Numbered from the stretch's first letter, positions 1-10,773 are shown. The stretch: DNA of 64,000 nt from Prochlorococcus sp. AG-679-M10 (GCA_003210655.1 QCUQ01000001.1:1-64000), one strand, 5' to 3'. Notes: a model not told the origin generated them from the letters alone. Numbers and translations are program-made.

Positions 1-136
1 GCATTCCGCCCATTCCTGGCATTCCGCCCATTCCTGGCATTCCGCCCATTCCTGGCATTCCGCCCATTCCTGGCATTCCGCCCATTCCTGGCATTCCGCC
101 CATTCCTGGCATTCCGCCCATTCCTGGCATTCCGCC
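1..136 (-). repeat. Perfect 18-bp tandem repeat in the ffh 3' end
   Basis: Seven identical copies of gcattccgcccattcctg run from base 1 to 126, and ten more bases of an eighth follow. The array continues off the left edge. It is in frame with ffh, so each copy encodes six residues (GMPGMG in repeating phase). Gly-Met-rich tails are common on Ffh. The exact nucleotide identity of all copies points to recent slippage expansion or gene conversion. Copy number may be mis-assembled in short-read data. Confidence 0.95.
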
Positions 137-1432
137 ATTTGACATTTGTTTCATAAAACCTCTCATTCTTTGAAAATCCGCCAGTACTTTATCCACATCT
201 TTTGATTGATATCCACTGCCTTTTGCAATTCTTTGTCTTCTAGATGGTTGAGCCGCAAGTACCTCTGGCTTTTGCTTCTCTTCTAAAGTCATTGAAGAGA
301 TCATTGATTCAATTTTTTTTAGTTGTTCTTCCCCATTTTTTATCATTCCATCATCAATTTTATTCATCCCCGGTATTAATTTAATTAATCCTCCAAGAGA
401 TCCCATTCTCTTCATTAATCTCATTTGCTTTACAAAATCATTAAAGTCAAAAGTTGCCTCTTGAAGTTTCTTTTGCATTACTTCTGCATCAGCTAACTCA
501 ACTTCTTTTTGTGCCTTTTCAACAAGTGTTAATACGTCTCCCATACCAAGAATTCTGCTTGCCATCCTCTCTGGATGGAATGGCTGCAATGCTTCTATCT
601 TTTCACCAGTACCAATAAATTTTATTGGTTTTCCACTTATTTTTCTTATTGAAAGAGCAGCTCCACCTCTTGAATCGCCATCCAACTTTGTTAATATTGC
701 TCCCGATATACCAACTTTTTCATGGAATGACTTCGTCAAATCAGCTGCCTCTTGTCCAATCATAGAATCTACAACCAATAAAACTTCATCAGGGTTTGTA
801 ACCTTTTTTATTCGAACCATTTCGTCCATCATTGATTCATCTATTTGCAATCTTCCAGCAGTATCAACAATTAAGGTATCTACATTATTTTCATTGGCAT
901 AACACAAGGCATCCTTTGCTATTTCTTCAGGCTTACTATTTTTTTCTTTCGCAGAAAAAACTTCTAAATCATATTGATTACCGATTGTCTTAAGTTGTTC
1001 AACAGCTGCAGGTCTATAAATATCAGCGGCCACTAATAAAACCTTTTTATCTTTTTCCTTCAAATAAAGACCTAACTTACCTGTTGCCGTCGTTTTACCC
1101 GCGCCTTGCAAACCTGCCATCAAAATAACAGAAGGTGGGGTTTCTTTTTCATTTAATGGGGAATTTTCATTTCCCATAATGTTAATTAATTGTTTATTAA
1201 CTACTTCTATAAATTTCTGTCCGGGATTAACACCTCTTACGACTTCTTCCCCAATAGCTTTATCTTTTACATCTGAAACAAATTCTTTCACCACCGATAA
1301 ACTAACATCTGCATCTAATAATGCTTTTTTAACTTGTTTTAAAGCATCATCAATATTATTTTCGCTAATTTTTGCTTCACCTCTTAAACCCTTTACAGCG
1401 TCCTCAAAGCGTGAAGAAAGTTCATCAAACAT
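1..1432 (-). CDS. ffh: Signal recognition particle protein Ffh (3' end off window)
   Basis: This is the GTPase of the signal recognition particle. It binds SRP RNA and signal sequences and docks ribosomes making membrane proteins at FtsY. It is absent from the ORF track because the frame runs off the left edge; I translated it from the minus strand. It starts MFDELSSRFEDA, followed by the N domain, the G domain (P-loop GLQGAGKTT near residue 107, DTAGRLQ, TKLDGDSRGG) and the methionine-rich M domain (MRLMKRMGSLGG, SRRQRIAKGSG). The C-terminus then becomes a GMPGMG repeat that is unfinished at base 1. The ffs RNA gene lies about 26 kb away. Identification is firm; the C-terminal length is unknown. 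Confidence 0.97.
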   Translation of the reverse strand, partial: MFDELSSRFEDAVKGLRGEAKISENNIDDALKQVKKALLDADVSLSVVKEFVSDVKDKAIGEEVVRGVNPGQKFIEVVNKQLINIMGNENSPLNEKETPPSVILMAGLQGAGKTTATGKLGLYLKEKDKKVLLVAADIYRPAAVEQLKTIGNQYDLEVFSAKEKNSKPEEIAKDALCYANENNVDTLIVDTAGRLQIDESMMDEMVRIKKVTNPDEVLLVVDSMIGQEAADLTKSFHEKVGISGAILTKLDGDSRGGAALSIRKISGKPIKFIGTGEKIEALQPFHPERMASRILGMGDVLTLVEKAQKEVELADAEVMQKKLQEATFDFNDFVKQMRLMKRMGSLGGLIKLIPGMNKIDDGMIKNGEEQLKKIESMISSMTLEEKQKPEVLAAQPSRRQRIAKGSGYQSKDVDKVLADFQRMRGFMKQMSNGGMPGMGGMPGMGGMPGMGGMPGMGGMPGMGGMPGMGGMPGMGGM

Positions 1433-1481
1433 TCTTTGTACTTATTTGTTTAAATATTATATATGATATTAAAAACCAACC

Positions 1482-3590
1482 CTAAACACCGCTTATATAA
1501 TCAACTAATTTCCAAGAATTATTAGAGAAACCTAGAATATATTTAACTTTTAAAAAGGGAGTAAAAGTTGTTTCATTTATAAATTCACCATCTGTTTTTA
1601 ATATTTTTTCTGTATATTTCAAGTCAACTGATACTGCTATTCTTGAGGCCGTTTGAGTTAAAAGTACAATATTTTCAATATCAGTATTGATATCTTTGAT
1701 AATACCTTTTTTAATATCAAGTTGTCTTTCATTCTTTAATCTATTGATTAAATCATTTTGAACTATTTTTGATAAATTAATTTCACTATTCCCTGATAAG
1801 AAATCACTCTTATTATTAAGCCAGATATTAATTAAATTTTCAATTTGCTCTAAGGAGGGAGAAGCCGTTCTTATTTCTCCTCCTGAAAAAGAAATTTTTT
1901 CTATATTTTCTGAAAGAATAATTCTTGAGTTATCGAGAACTTTTTTTTTATCGTCTTGATTTAAAACTTCATTAAAGACATTCTTATTTTCATTTATAGA
2001 TATAGTGTTCTCATTTATTTCTTGGTCTTGCAAAGATTTCTTGAAATTATTTCTTACCAGTCCCACACCTAGGCCAAAAGCAAATAAAATCAAAAAAGCA
2101 TAAAGATATGTAAGATAGGGATTTTTATTAATTATTTTATATTTCTCTAATACTTCTCCTAGCACAAATTTCAATTCGGCAATTTTTTCTATGGCGTACT
2201 TATAAAACTCTATTGATTTATTTTTAATAATCTCGTCCGTATAAATATTTTCTTCAATAACTTCTTGACCATCTTCTCTTACTCCTCCAGGCAAAGGTAA
2301 TCGACCTTCTTCAAAATCAACAGAATTTAAATCAGGATCCTTACTTAAATCTTTTGGAGATTCTTTAGCATTAAAATTCTGTTGATTTTGAGGCATATAA
2401 CTTAATACAGTTCTGTTTGATTTCTTTTCTATTTGCTCAATAAATTCTTGAATTTCTCTATCTTCAAACCAAGAATCTAAATCAATTTTTTTTAAGTCAA
2501 TATCCCTATAACCAACCAAAACATCATTTTCTAACCAATTTTTACAAAAAATACATATCGCTTCTAATTTTTCTCCAGGATAATTATTTAACCAATCTCT
2601 TAACTTCTCATCGGAACTACTTAAAAACCTTGCTGAGGATTGCTCAACATCTGCCAAAAGTAAATCTAGGCAGCCTATTAATGGCATTGAATCTAGTCCT
2701 GATAAATTTAGTTTTTTTAATAATTTTCGAGCTTCGAACAATTTTGCAGGTTTTCTTCTTGCAAAACCAATTGCTGTTAAAGATAAAAAAGCTAAAAATC
2801 CCGCTTCACTTGAACCTCTCTTTTGTAATTCTAAAAATAAATCTATTTGATCCTGAACAGTCAAGAATGGCTTTATTTGTTGAAAGAAAGATTCAAATTC
2901 TTGTTGATTTAAATAATTATTATATTCAGATTTATTTTTTCCTTCTAATCCACCTCTTTTAATAATTAAATTTTCCAGCATACTTAAACCTTTTTTATGC
3001 AACTCATATTCATTTAAATCTCTACTTAACAAATCAAGAATTCGATACGGGAGAAGGGACATTAAGTCCTCCTCAAGAGTTTTCCGTAATTCCTCTAGCT
3101 TGCCCATTCTTTGAAGAAGTTGTATACCTTCTTGTAAAAAATCTGCAGCATTTGAATAAGACCTTTGATCTTGCTCTTGTATTGCAGAATCTCTAGATGT
3201 CAAAGCAGCTAACAAGGTAAGATCAGCTTCTCTACTGCTACCCAAAGCTGGAGTTTGAGGCGGTTGCAGTGCTTTTCTTGTTATTTTGAAGGCTTCCTTA
3301 GAGGATCCAGATTCCCAAAGAAGAATTAATCCTGCAACCTCTCTATTGGAAGACAAGTCTAAACCTGTTGCTCCATTTAATAATAAATTTTCGTAATCTC
3401 TTCTACTATCTGGATCTGTAAGCAGGTCTGCAGTAAGGCGAAGCAATTCTGATCTTTGAGTTAAAACCTCGTATGTGAATCCTTCATCAGGAGTTTTATC
3501 CAAACGTAATTGGAATGCCCTTAATATTTCTTCAGATGTTGCTGAGGGGCTTACACCTATTAAACGAAAGTGGTCTAATGGAAGTTCCAA
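1482..3590 (-). CDS. ftn2: Ftn2/ARC6/ZipN cell-division protein
   Basis: This is a cyanobacterial division factor that anchors and organises the FtsZ ring at the inner membrane. The N-terminus (about residues 1-70) is a J-like domain with LIGVSPSATSEEILRAF. A long helical region follows, then one hydrophobic segment near residues 491-512, and a C-terminal domain (about 575-702) matching the intermembrane-space/DUF4101 domain of ARC6. That order and the length of 702 aa are typical of Ftn2. The J-like part lacks a clear HPD motif, as is usual for this family. It lies downstream of nothing obvious and about 50 bp upstream (in transcription terms) of ffh. Its partner ftsZ is also in this window. 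Confidence 0.9.
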   Translation of the reverse strand: MELPLDHFRLIGVSPSATSEEILRAFQLRLDKTPDEGFTYEVLTQRSELLRLTADLLTDPDSRRDYENLLLNGATGLDLSSNREVAGLILLWESGSSKEAFKITRKALQPPQTPALGSSREADLTLLAALTSRDSAIQEQDQRSYSNAADFLQEGIQLLQRMGKLEELRKTLEEDLMSLLPYRILDLLSRDLNEYELHKKGLSMLENLIIKRGGLEGKNKSEYNNYLNQQEFESFFQQIKPFLTVQDQIDLFLELQKRGSSEAGFLAFLSLTAIGFARRKPAKLFEARKLLKKLNLSGLDSMPLIGCLDLLLADVEQSSARFLSSSDEKLRDWLNNYPGEKLEAICIFCKNWLENDVLVGYRDIDLKKIDLDSWFEDREIQEFIEQIEKKSNRTVLSYMPQNQQNFNAKESPKDLSKDPDLNSVDFEEGRLPLPGGVREDGQEVIEENIYTDEIIKNKSIEFYKYAIEKIAELKFVLGEVLEKYKIINKNPYLTYLYAFLILFAFGLGVGLVRNNFKKSLQDQEINENTISINENKNVFNEVLNQDDKKKVLDNSRIILSENIEKISFSGGEIRTASPSLEQIENLINIWLNNKSDFLSGNSEINLSKIVQNDLINRLKNERQLDIKKGIIKDINTDIENIVLLTQTASRIAVSVDLKYTEKILKTDGEFINETTFTPFLKVKYILGFSNNSWKLVDYISGV

Positions 3591-3739
3591 ACAAATATCC
3601 TATTGAAAATCCTTTATGTAGATTTTATCAATTTATATTTTTTTTTCATAAGGTCTTGGAGAGTTATTAAAAAAAAACATAAAAATCGTCCATTGAAGCT
3701 TAGAATGTTAACAAATCAAAACTTCATTAAGGTATTTTC

Positions 3740-4777
3740 TTGGAAACACATGTAGAGAGAATTTCAAATCTTCAGGACATAAAAAAAGCGAAGTTAGATC
3801 GTGAAACCGGATTATTTCTCTATGAAGATATGACGCTTGGTAGAAGATTTGAAGATAAATGTGCTGAGATGTACTACAGAGGCAAAATGTTTGGCTTCGT
3901 ACACCTTTATAACGGCCAAGAAGCAATAAGCACTGGTGTGATAGGTGCTATGAAAAGAAAGCATGACTGGTTTTGTAGTACATATCGCGATCATGTTCAT
4001 GCGCTTAGTGCAGGTGTTCCATCTTTTGAAGTGATGAGTGAATTATTCGGTAAAGCAACAGGTTGCAGTAAAGGGAGAGGCGGTTCTATGCATTTATTTT
4101 CAAAAGAGCATCATCTATTAGGAGGATATGCTTTTATTGGAGAGGGAATTCCAGTTGCTTTGGGATCAGCTTTTTCAAGTAAATACAAAAAAGAAGTTGC
4201 AGGTGACAATCAAAGTGACTCTGTAACAGCTGCTTTCTTCGGAGATGGGACTTGTAATAATGGACAATTCTTTGAGTGTTTGAATATGGCTCAATTATGG
4301 AAATTACCAATAATTTTTGTAGTTGAAAATAATAAGTGGGCTATTGGCATGGCTCATGACAGAGCAACAAGCAACCCAGAAATATGGAGAAAAGCATCAG
4401 CTTTCGGAATGCATGGTGAAGAAGTTGACGGAATGGATGTATTAGCTGTAAGGGGAGCTGCTCAAAGGGCCGTTGAAAGAGCAAGAGCCGGAGAGGGTCC
4501 CACTTTACTAGAATGTTTAACTTACAGATTTAGAGGTCATTCTTTAGCTGATCCAGACGAATTAAGAGCGGAAGAAGAAAAAGAATTCTGGGCCAAAAGG
4601 GACCCTATTAAAAAGTTATTTAATCAGATGATAGAGGGGAATTTTGCCAAAGAAGAGGAACTAAAGAGCATAGAAAAGAAAATAGATTTAGAAATCTCTG
4701 AATCTGTTAAAAATGCCTTAGATGCTCCTGAACCTCCGTCAAACGAATTAACTAAATATATTTGGGCAGAAGATTAA
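3740..4777 (+). CDS. pdhA: Pyruvate dehydrogenase E1 component alpha subunit
   Basis: This is the alpha subunit of the thiamine-diphosphate-dependent pyruvate decarboxylase of the pyruvate dehydrogenase complex. The thiamine-diphosphate motif begins [10 protein letters not shown] near residue 168 and ends at VVENN. The regulatory loop region TYRFRGHS is also present. The start is TTG; an in-frame stop at 3728-3730 leaves only four codons upstream, and translation gives [10 protein letters not shown], which fits cyanobacterial homologues. The E1-beta and E2 genes are not here, but E3 (lpdA) lies about 9 kb downstream. It converges on the sigma-factor gene with one base between the stop codons. 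Confidence 0.96.
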   Translation: METHVERISNLQDIKKAKLDRETGLFLYEDMTLGRRFEDKCAEMYYRGKMFGFVHLYNGQEAISTGVIGAMKRKHDWFCSTYRDHVHALSAGVPSFEVMSELFGKATGCSKGRGGSMHLFSKEHHLLGGYAFIGEGIPVALGSAFSSKYKKEVAGDNQSDSVTAAFFGDGTCNNGQFFECLNMAQLWKLPIIFVVENNKWAIGMAHDRATSNPEIWRKASAFGMHGEEVDGMDVLAVRGAAQRAVERARAGEGPTLLECLTYRFRGHSLADPDELRAEEEKEFWAKRDPIKKLFNQMIEGNFAKEEELKSIEKKIDLEISESVKNALDAPEPPSNELTKYIWAED

Positions 4778-4778
4778 A

Positions 4779-5720
4779 TCAAATCCCACTTGGTAATTTT
4801 CTGGTTAAATTTCTTAGTTTTCTAAGAGCTTTCAGTTCAACCTGTCTTACTCTTTCTCTCGAGACTTCTAATAACCTTCCTATTTCTGCTAAAGTATGTC
4901 TCTCATTTCCATCCAACCCGAATCTTAACTTCAGAACATGTTGTTCTTGTTCGCTTAAATGACTTAACCACTTTCCTAGCTGCTCTTGGTGCATTTTTTG
5001 CTCAACTTGGTCTAGGGGCTCTTCATTATTACTATCTGCAATAAGGTCACCTAAAAAACTCCTCCCATCATCTCCATTTACAGGTGCGTCCAAACTACTT
5101 GTAGATAAAGCTTGCCGCAATACAGAATCAAGTTCCTCTACATCTATTTCCATTGCTTCCGCAATTTCAATTCTACTTGGCATTGCTCCAAGTTTATGAG
5201 CTAATTCCCTACTTATTTTTCTAATAGTTGCAAGTCTCTCACTTAAATGAACAGGTAAACGGATAGTTCTGGATTGGCATGCGATAGCTCTTGTCATACT
5301 TTGGCGAATCCACCAAAAGGCATATGTAGAAAATTTGTATCCTCTTGTAGGATCAAACTTTTCAACGGCTCTCTCTAAGCCCAGAGAACCTTCTTGAACA
5401 AGGTCTAACAGTTCTAATCCTTTACCTTGATATTTTTTTGCAACACTAACAACTAACCTTAAATTAGCTTTCATCATTCTCTCTTTTGCTCTTCTACCAG
5501 TTTTTATAGTTCTTTTATCTTGCGGAGTAAATTCTTTTGTTTTTTCGTTTAGTTGACCGTCTTCAGTTAAAACCATCATTTTTTGAACTTGGTTACCCAA
5601 TTCAATTTCCTCAGCAGGTGTTAAGAGAGGGACGCGACCAATGTTAGAAAGATACCAACTTATAGGGTCATTACCTCTTCTTTTTTGCGGTTCAGTTGTT
5701 GTTGATACTGATGATGCCAT
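4779..5720 (-). CDS. Group 2 (RpoD-like) RNA polymerase sigma factor
   Basis: This is a sigma-70 family factor of the non-essential group 2 type found in multiple copies in cyanobacteria. Region 1.2 is [16 protein letters not shown]. Region 2 holds the core-binding and -10 recognition stretch ([28 protein letters not shown]), region 3 follows, and region 4.2 is the helix-turn-helix [18 protein letters not shown]. There is no long acidic region 1.1, and at 313 aa it is shorter than a principal SigA. The 141-bp gap upstream carries several overlapping inverted repeats, so leader-level regulation is possible. Which sigma letter it corresponds to cannot be told from sequence alone. Confidence 0.93.
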   Translation of the reverse strand: MASSVSTTTEPQKRRGNDPISWYLSNIGRVPLLTPAEEIELGNQVQKMMVLTEDGQLNEKTKEFTPQDKRTIKTGRRAKERMMKANLRLVVSVAKKYQGKGLELLDLVQEGSLGLERAVEKFDPTRGYKFSTYAFWWIRQSMTRAIACQSRTIRLPVHLSERLATIRKISRELAHKLGAMPSRIEIAEAMEIDVEELDSVLRQALSTSSLDAPVNGDDGRSFLGDLIADSNNEEPLDQVEQKMHQEQLGKWLSHLSEQEQHVLKLRFGLDGNERHTLAEIGRLLEVSRERVRQVELKALRKLRNLTRKLPSGI

Positions 5721-5736
5721 TTTTAACCTAATATTG

Positions 5737-5807
5737 AGGTATTAAAACTTTCCTATACTTTTCAGGAAAAGTACAATTACTTAATACCTGCTTCAGATTT
5801 CAGGTAT
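5737..5807 (-). promoter_or_regulatory. Competing inverted repeats in the sigma-factor leader
   Basis: On the plus strand, AGGTATTAA (5737-5745) is the exact complement of TTAATACCT (5781-5789). Nested inside is TACTTTTC-ag-GAAAAGTA (5756-5773). ATACCTG (5784-5790) can instead pair with CAGGTAT (5801-5807). One segment can therefore join either of two hairpins, and the last arm ends about 17 bases before the start codon. This could be an operator, an attenuator-like leader or an autoregulatory site. Function is inference; the dyads themselves are exact. Confidence 0.45.
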
Positions 5808-5861
5808 AAATTGTGTAGTTATGTGTTTAAAACTATAAAAAACTCCTTATAATTGTTTCTT

Positions 5862-7430
5862 TCATGACATTAGCCTCGATTTTGTTTTTCTCATTAACTT
5901 TGATAACTGGTCCCCTATTAAAGAAGCATTTGATCCTTTTTTACACTTTGATGCAGCAAAAGAGTGTAAAAAAACGTATTTTGCTAAAGATTCAGTTTTA
6001 ATGTTATCTCCTAAATAAGACAGATCTATTGCTGAACATCCACCAATAAATCCAGACAAAAGATCTCCTAAACCCGCTCTTGCAGTCTCAGAATCAGTTC
6101 CAAAAAGTTGCCATGCATTTTCATTATTGGCAATGACGCTATTTGCTCCTTTTAATAAAATATTTATATCAAATTCTTTAGCAGCTTTTATAGCTAGTTC
6201 AACTTTGTTAGTACAATGAATCTCAGGAAATAACCTCATGAATTCATTATCATGAGGAGTAATCCAAGTCTCATACTTTCTTTCTAAGAAAAATTTAGGT
6301 CCCAAATTTGATTTAGAAATTCTATTAAGTGCATCCGCATCAAGAATCAATAAACCTTTAAAATCTAATAAGTACTGTGTTGATTTTTCCCAATCATCCT
6401 CATTCAAGCCAATTCCTGGACCAATAACTATTGAATCATAATTAGAAAAATCAATATCCTTTAAGGCATCGAATAAAATTGAATTTCCATTTGGATCGCT
6501 ACTAAGTTTTCCTACAACTACTGCTTCTGGTTCAACTTGCCAAATTAATTTTGAAACTAAATCAGGGAGAATTGCTGCTACAAACCCCGCTCCACTTGAA
6601 ATAGCTCCTTTTATTACTAGATGTGCTGCCCCAGGATATCTTTCACTTCCCGCAATTAATAATGTTCTACCTCTTTTATATTTAGAAGAATTTTTTGGTA
6701 ATAAAGGAAGATTAATTGTTTTTAAATCTTGATAAGTAATTTTTAAAATCTTACTTTCTAATTTACATAATTGATTTCTCGATATACCTATATCTATGTG
6801 ATGTAATTCGCCAATGTAAGGTAATGCGGCGTCTTGTAATAATCCAATCTTATTTAGTCCAATAACTAAATTGTAGTTTGCTTTTACAGCATTTTTTGAG
6901 AAGGGTTTCCCAGAATCAGGACATAAACCCGTTGGAACATCTATGCTTACAACCTTACCAGACCCTTTTTTAAATTTTTTATTAAATAATTCAATTAATT
7001 CCTCATCAACTTTTCTATTTTGATTATTCCCGAAAATAGCATCAATCCATAAGTCTTTTCCTTCAGGATTTGGAGGTTCTCCTAATATTTCTACTCCAAG
7101 AGATGTAAGATAATTTACATAATTAATCGTTAATGTTTTTTTTAAAGGAAATGGGCACCATAATTTAACTAGGTATCCCTTTAGAAAAAGCTCTTTAGCG
7201 ATTACTGCCCCATCCCCACCATTATGGCCAGGCCCTAAAAAAACTATTACTCCTTTATTTAAAAGAGATTTTCTTTTCAAAAGCCATTTAGATAGTTGAA
7301 TTCCAACCTTTTCAATCAACGCCTCTTGAGGCATTCCTTGAGAAAAAATTTCATTCTCTAAATCCAACATTTGCTTTGAATAAACAACTAGATGTTTAGA
7401 GTCAATTGTTGGCCATCCAATTTCTTTCAT
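5862..7430 (-). CDS. nnr: Bifunctional NAD(P)HX epimerase / ADP-dependent dehydratase
   Basis: This enzyme repairs hydrated NADH and NADPH. The N-terminal YjeF_N half (about residues 15-230, with GPGHNGGDGAVIA) epimerises R- and S-NAD(P)HX. The C-terminal ribokinase-like half (about 250-515) dehydrates the S form using ADP. The C-terminal active-site loop AGLGDLLSG carries the expected catalytic Asp. The length of 522 aa is normal for the fused form. It lies upstream of the sigma gene on the same strand and is divergent from mnmA with 45 bp between them. Confidence 0.93.
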   Translation of the reverse strand: MKEIGWPTIDSKHLVVYSKQMLDLENEIFSQGMPQEALIEKVGIQLSKWLLKRKSLLNKGVIVFLGPGHNGGDGAVIAKELFLKGYLVKLWCPFPLKKTLTINYVNYLTSLGVEILGEPPNPEGKDLWIDAIFGNNQNRKVDEELIELFNKKFKKGSGKVVSIDVPTGLCPDSGKPFSKNAVKANYNLVIGLNKIGLLQDAALPYIGELHHIDIGISRNQLCKLESKILKITYQDLKTINLPLLPKNSSKYKRGRTLLIAGSERYPGAAHLVIKGAISSGAGFVAAILPDLVSKLIWQVEPEAVVVGKLSSDPNGNSILFDALKDIDFSNYDSIVIGPGIGLNEDDWEKSTQYLLDFKGLLILDADALNRISKSNLGPKFFLERKYETWITPHDNEFMRLFPEIHCTNKVELAIKAAKEFDINILLKGANSVIANNENAWQLFGTDSETARAGLGDLLSGFIGGCSAIDLSYLGDNIKTESLAKYVFLHSFAASKCKKGSNASLIGDQLSKLMRKTKSRLMS

Positions 7431-7475
7431 AATTAGTTCAAAGCAATTAAAAACTGTTCAAAATTTTAAATTTCC

Positions 7476-8648
7476 ATGTTAAAGACTTTAAAGGATAAAA
7501 AATTAGAGAACTGTTCTTCTATAAATAATAAATCTAAAAAACAAAAAAAAATAATTGTTGGTCTTTCAGGTGGAGTAGATAGTTCACTATCTGCAGCCCT
7601 TCTTATAGAAGATGGTTGGAAAGTTGAAGGCCTAACTCTTTGGTTAATGAAAGGAGAGGGCTCATGCTGTTCCGAAGGATTAGTAGACGCTGCAGGTCTA
7701 TGTGAAGATTTAGGAATTAATCATAATATATTGGATTCAAGAGTAATTTTTGAAAGGGAAGTAGTTAAAAAGACTACTGAGGGATATGAATCCGGTTTCA
7801 CTCCACTTCCATGCTCGATGTGTAATAAAAATGTAAAATTTGAAGAAATGCTCAATTTTGTTATTAAACAAAAAGAGTTTACTTATATTGCTACTGGTCA
7901 CTACGCAAGAGTTCAAAAAGTTTCTTGCGAGAACATCAAAAACTCTGAAAATTTCCAATTCAAGGATTTCTTACTCCTAAGGGGGGCTGATAGAAATAAA
8001 GATCAGAGTTATTTTCTTTACAGTCTTTCCCAAGAGGTATTAAGCAGATTAATACTTCCGCTCGGAAATCTTAAAAAAGAAGAGACAAGAAAAGAGGCCT
8101 TAAGATTAGGACTTAGAACTGCAAAAAAACCAGAGAGTCAAGATCTGTGTTTAGTTGAACATTATGGATCTATGCAAAAATTTATTGATAATCATATTGA
8201 ACCTAAAGAGGGTGAAATTAAACATATTAATGGAGAAATTCTTGGCACTCATAATGGTATTCAACATTTCACAATTGGGCAAAGAAAAGGTTTGGGTATT
8301 GCTTGGCCAGAGCCTTTATATGTAGAAAGTTTAGATAAACAAAAAAATATAGTTTATGTCGCAAATAAAAATGATCTTTTTAAAAGAGAAGCCATAATAA
8401 AAGAAGTAAACTGGGTTTCAATTGAAGCACCTTTAAAAGAAATAGAAGTAGAAGCACAAATAAGATATCGGAGTGAACCCGTAAAAGGAATTTTAATTCC
8501 TGTAAAAAATGAAGACAACATAACTAAAAAATTTAAATTAATTTTCGAAGATAACCAAAGCTCTATCACTCCTGGGCAAGCAGCAGTTTTTTATAAAGGT
8601 GATATTTTATTAGGAGGCGGATTAATTTGTGAATTTTCCAAAATATAA
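7476..8648 (+). CDS. mnmA: tRNA-specific 2-thiouridylase MnmA
   Basis: MnmA installs the 2-thio group on wobble uridine-34 of Lys, Glu and Gln tRNAs. The PP-loop GLSGGVDSS lies near residue 29. The catalytic cysteine is in [10 protein letters not shown] and the second cysteine is in ESQDLC. The central [13 protein letters not shown] and [12 protein letters not shown] stretches are family hallmarks. The 390 aa length is normal. An N-terminal extension of about 25 Lys-rich residues precedes the PP-loop. Its 3' end overlaps the convergent lnt gene by 27 bp. Confidence 0.96.
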   Translation: MLKTLKDKKLENCSSINNKSKKQKKIIVGLSGGVDSSLSAALLIEDGWKVEGLTLWLMKGEGSCCSEGLVDAAGLCEDLGINHNILDSRVIFEREVVKKTTEGYESGFTPLPCSMCNKNVKFEEMLNFVIKQKEFTYIATGHYARVQKVSCENIKNSENFQFKDFLLLRGADRNKDQSYFLYSLSQEVLSRLILPLGNLKKEETRKEALRLGLRTAKKPESQDLCLVEHYGSMQKFIDNHIEPKEGEIKHINGEILGTHNGIQHFTIGQRKGLGIAWPEPLYVESLDKQKNIVYVANKNDLFKREAIIKEVNWVSIEAPLKEIEVEAQIRYRSEPVKGILIPVKNEDNITKKFKLIFEDNQSSITPGQAAVFYKGDILLGGGLICEFSKI

Positions 8649-10112
8649 ATTTAATCCATTTAAAAACAAAAATAATAAGAACAAAGGGCGTTCTCCATAT
8701 CTTGTATAAAAAGTTTTTTCAATAGAAAAATTAGGATTTACAACATCATTTTGCTCAGTATTAGGATCAAAGAGTTTAATTATTTTCCCTTCTTCACTTA
8801 TTAATCCTGAAGGACCAGTATTTGCAATAATTATATTATCTTTTTTATTTTCTATACTTCTTACTCTGGCCAAAGATAGAAATTGATCATGAAGCTTCCT
8901 TGGATAAGGATCTAAGTTAGCTGCTGAAATTATTAGTTCTGCCCCACTATTTACAGCATTTCTTATTTTAAATCCATCAGTAATTTCATAACAAATTGCT
9001 ATTGCGAGTGGCTGAGTAAATTTCCATTTAAAAAACCTTGAATCTGATCCTGGCTGAATACCTCCTACTGCCGATAGTCCTCTTGAAAATATATTTAAGA
9101 ATCCTGGAATTTTCTCCCCCAAGGGTACCAGTCTATGTTTATCAATAAAAGATGAATAAGTTTTATCCCCAATTTGATATCCAAGAAAAGAACTTCTTAG
9201 GCCATTTTTAGAGTTTCTAAAACCTCCTGCCAACATCCTTATTTTACTTTTGAAATTTAAATTGAAATTATTATTCAAAGTCCCCTCGGGTGTAATTAGG
9301 AGTTTTGCATTATTTGATAGAGCAATTTTTTGAGCAGAAATCAACTTATCATTTATAAATTGATTTTTAAAATTCGTTTTTTCTCTTGTGGGCATATTAG
9401 TTTGCCATAGAGCTACTGGATAGTCATTATTTCTTTCAATTGGGTTCGTAAAACCTCCAAGAAAATGTAAAAGGACAAGAATCAAAAGCCCAAATAAGAA
9501 TGTTTTTTTTAAATGATATTTTCTTTTCCATTTCTCATAAATTAGGTATATCCAAAAACCTATAACTAATTGGACTACACATAAACCACTTGCACCAATC
9601 CATCTTGCTAATCCGGCAAGATACAAATCTCCTGGAACTATTCCTTCCCCTAAACCTATCCAAAAAAAAGGCGTTTGGGAAAGAATGAATTCACCTATAC
9701 CCCAGGAAAAAGATAACAATAAAACTTTTATTATTAATCTTAAAGAGTTCATATTAGAAATTTCTTGTTTTGGGAGAGTTTTTTTAACTAAAAGACCCCA
9801 TAAATAAACCAATATTCCTCCTATTAAAGAGCAACCAAACAAGATTGAAATAGAAATAATTAAACTTGATATCCATGAAAAACCTAACCAGGTCAATGGG
9901 TGAAGTTCATAAAGCCAAGAATGACTTACTAAAATAAAGAAAAATCCCCAAAGAAAGTTTGCTAATTTTTTATCACTTCTACTCCATAAAATAAATAAGG
10001 ATAATGGCATAAAAAGCAGCCAAAAATGCGTAGATATAGCAATTCCTCCAAAAATGCCTCCAAGGCATGGATAAAAATACTTATTAAACTTTTTATTTTG
10101 AGTGTTAATCAA
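8622..10112 (-). CDS. lnt: Apolipoprotein N-acyltransferase
   Basis: Lnt adds the third acyl chain to the N-terminal cysteine of lipoproteins in the inner membrane. Several hydrophobic segments occupy roughly residues 15-220, followed by a nitrilase-like periplasmic domain and a last hydrophobic stretch. The catalytic triad is visible as Glu276 (TPEGT), Lys334 (PLGEKIPG) and Cys374 (AICYE). The start is TTG. The 3' end overlaps mnmA by 27 bp. Its presence implies triacylated lipoproteins, consistent with the Gram-negative envelope genes elsewhere in the window. Confidence 0.92.
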   Translation of the reverse strand: MINTQNKKFNKYFYPCLGGIFGGIAISTHFWLLFMPLSLFILWSRSDKKLANFLWGFFFILVSHSWLYELHPLTWLGFSWISSLIISISILFGCSLIGGILVYLWGLLVKKTLPKQEISNMNSLRLIIKVLLLSFSWGIGEFILSQTPFFWIGLGEGIVPGDLYLAGLARWIGASGLCVVQLVIGFWIYLIYEKWKRKYHLKKTFLFGLLILVLLHFLGGFTNPIERNNDYPVALWQTNMPTREKTNFKNQFINDKLISAQKIALSNNAKLLITPEGTLNNNFNLNFKSKIRMLAGGFRNSKNGLRSSFLGYQIGDKTYSSFIDKHRLVPLGEKIPGFLNIFSRGLSAVGGIQPGSDSRFFKWKFTQPLAIAICYEITDGFKIRNAVNSGAELIISAANLDPYPRKLHDQFLSLARVRSIENKKDNIIIANTGPSGLISEEGKIIKLFDPNTEQNDVVNPNFSIEKTFYTRYGERPLFLLFLFLNGLNLYFGKFTN

Positions 10113-10200
10113 TAATATAAAATTTCTAAATTAATTCTTTTAAAAAGATATATTATTGTACCTTTTTCTGTAGAATTGAAATAGTGACTTTTAAAATTAA

Positions 10201-10773
10201 GTGAAAGAAGTTTTAATTAGTTTTACGATTTTTGTATTTTGCCTTTCATTAACTCTGTTTAGTCAATTTAACTCCCCTCAAGTTGTTAATGCAGCTGAAT
10301 CAAAAACAGAATTCGTAAATAAAACACCTATTGCAAAATCATCTAATGTTTCAAATACCAATATATTTGAATTAGATCCATCAGATCCAAACCCAATACT
10401 TTTCGCTATGGCAGAAGAAACACAAGAAGAAAGCAATTCTAGAACTACTGATAGTGGTTTAATTATTGTAGATATAGTTAACGGAGAGGGAGATGAAGCA
10501 AATTCTGGGCAAACAGTTTCTGTAAACTACACCGGAACATTAGAAGACGGAACCCAATTTGATACCAGTATTGGCAGAGGGCCATTTAGTTTCCCATTAG
10601 GTGCAGGAAGAGTAATCAAGGGTTGGGATGAAGGAGTAGCAGGAATGAAAGTTGGTGGAAAAAGAAAATTAACAATTCCTCCTGAGCTAGGATACGGATC
10701 AAGAGGAGCAGGAAATGTAATTCCTGCAAATGCAACTTTAATTTTTGAAGTTGAATTATTAAAAGTCAATTAA
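10201..10773 (+). CDS. Exported FKBP-type peptidyl-prolyl isomerase
   Basis: This is a proline cis-trans isomerase acting outside the cytoplasm, probably in the periplasm or thylakoid lumen. The N-terminus has a hydrophobic signal sequence (about residues 3-25) ending near VVNAAES. After an acidic linker, the FKBP fold occupies about residues 85-190, with [31 protein letters not shown] and IPPELGYG. The start is GTG. It is divergent from lnt with about 88 bp between them and lies upstream of sodN on the same strand, so it may contribute to folding exported proteins. Confidence 0.92.
   Translation: MKEVLISFTIFVFCLSLTLFSQFNSPQVVNAAESKTEFVNKTPIAKSSNVSNTNIFELDPSDPNPILFAMAEETQEESNSRTTDSGLIIVDIVNGEGDEANSGQTVSVNYTGTLEDGTQFDTSIGRGPFSFPLGAGRVIKGWDEGVAGMKVGGKRKLTIPPELGYGSRGAGNVIPANATLIFEVELLKVN

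Noticed and set aside
1-136. Repeat array at the left edge as a CRISPR
   Set aside because: Units are contiguous 18-mers with no spacers and lie in frame in ffh, so it is a coding tandem repeat.
1179-1466. Plus-strand 95-aa ORF
   Set aside because: It is antisense to the 5' part of ffh, with low-complexity Ser/Thr/Phe content expected of an opposite-frame shadow.
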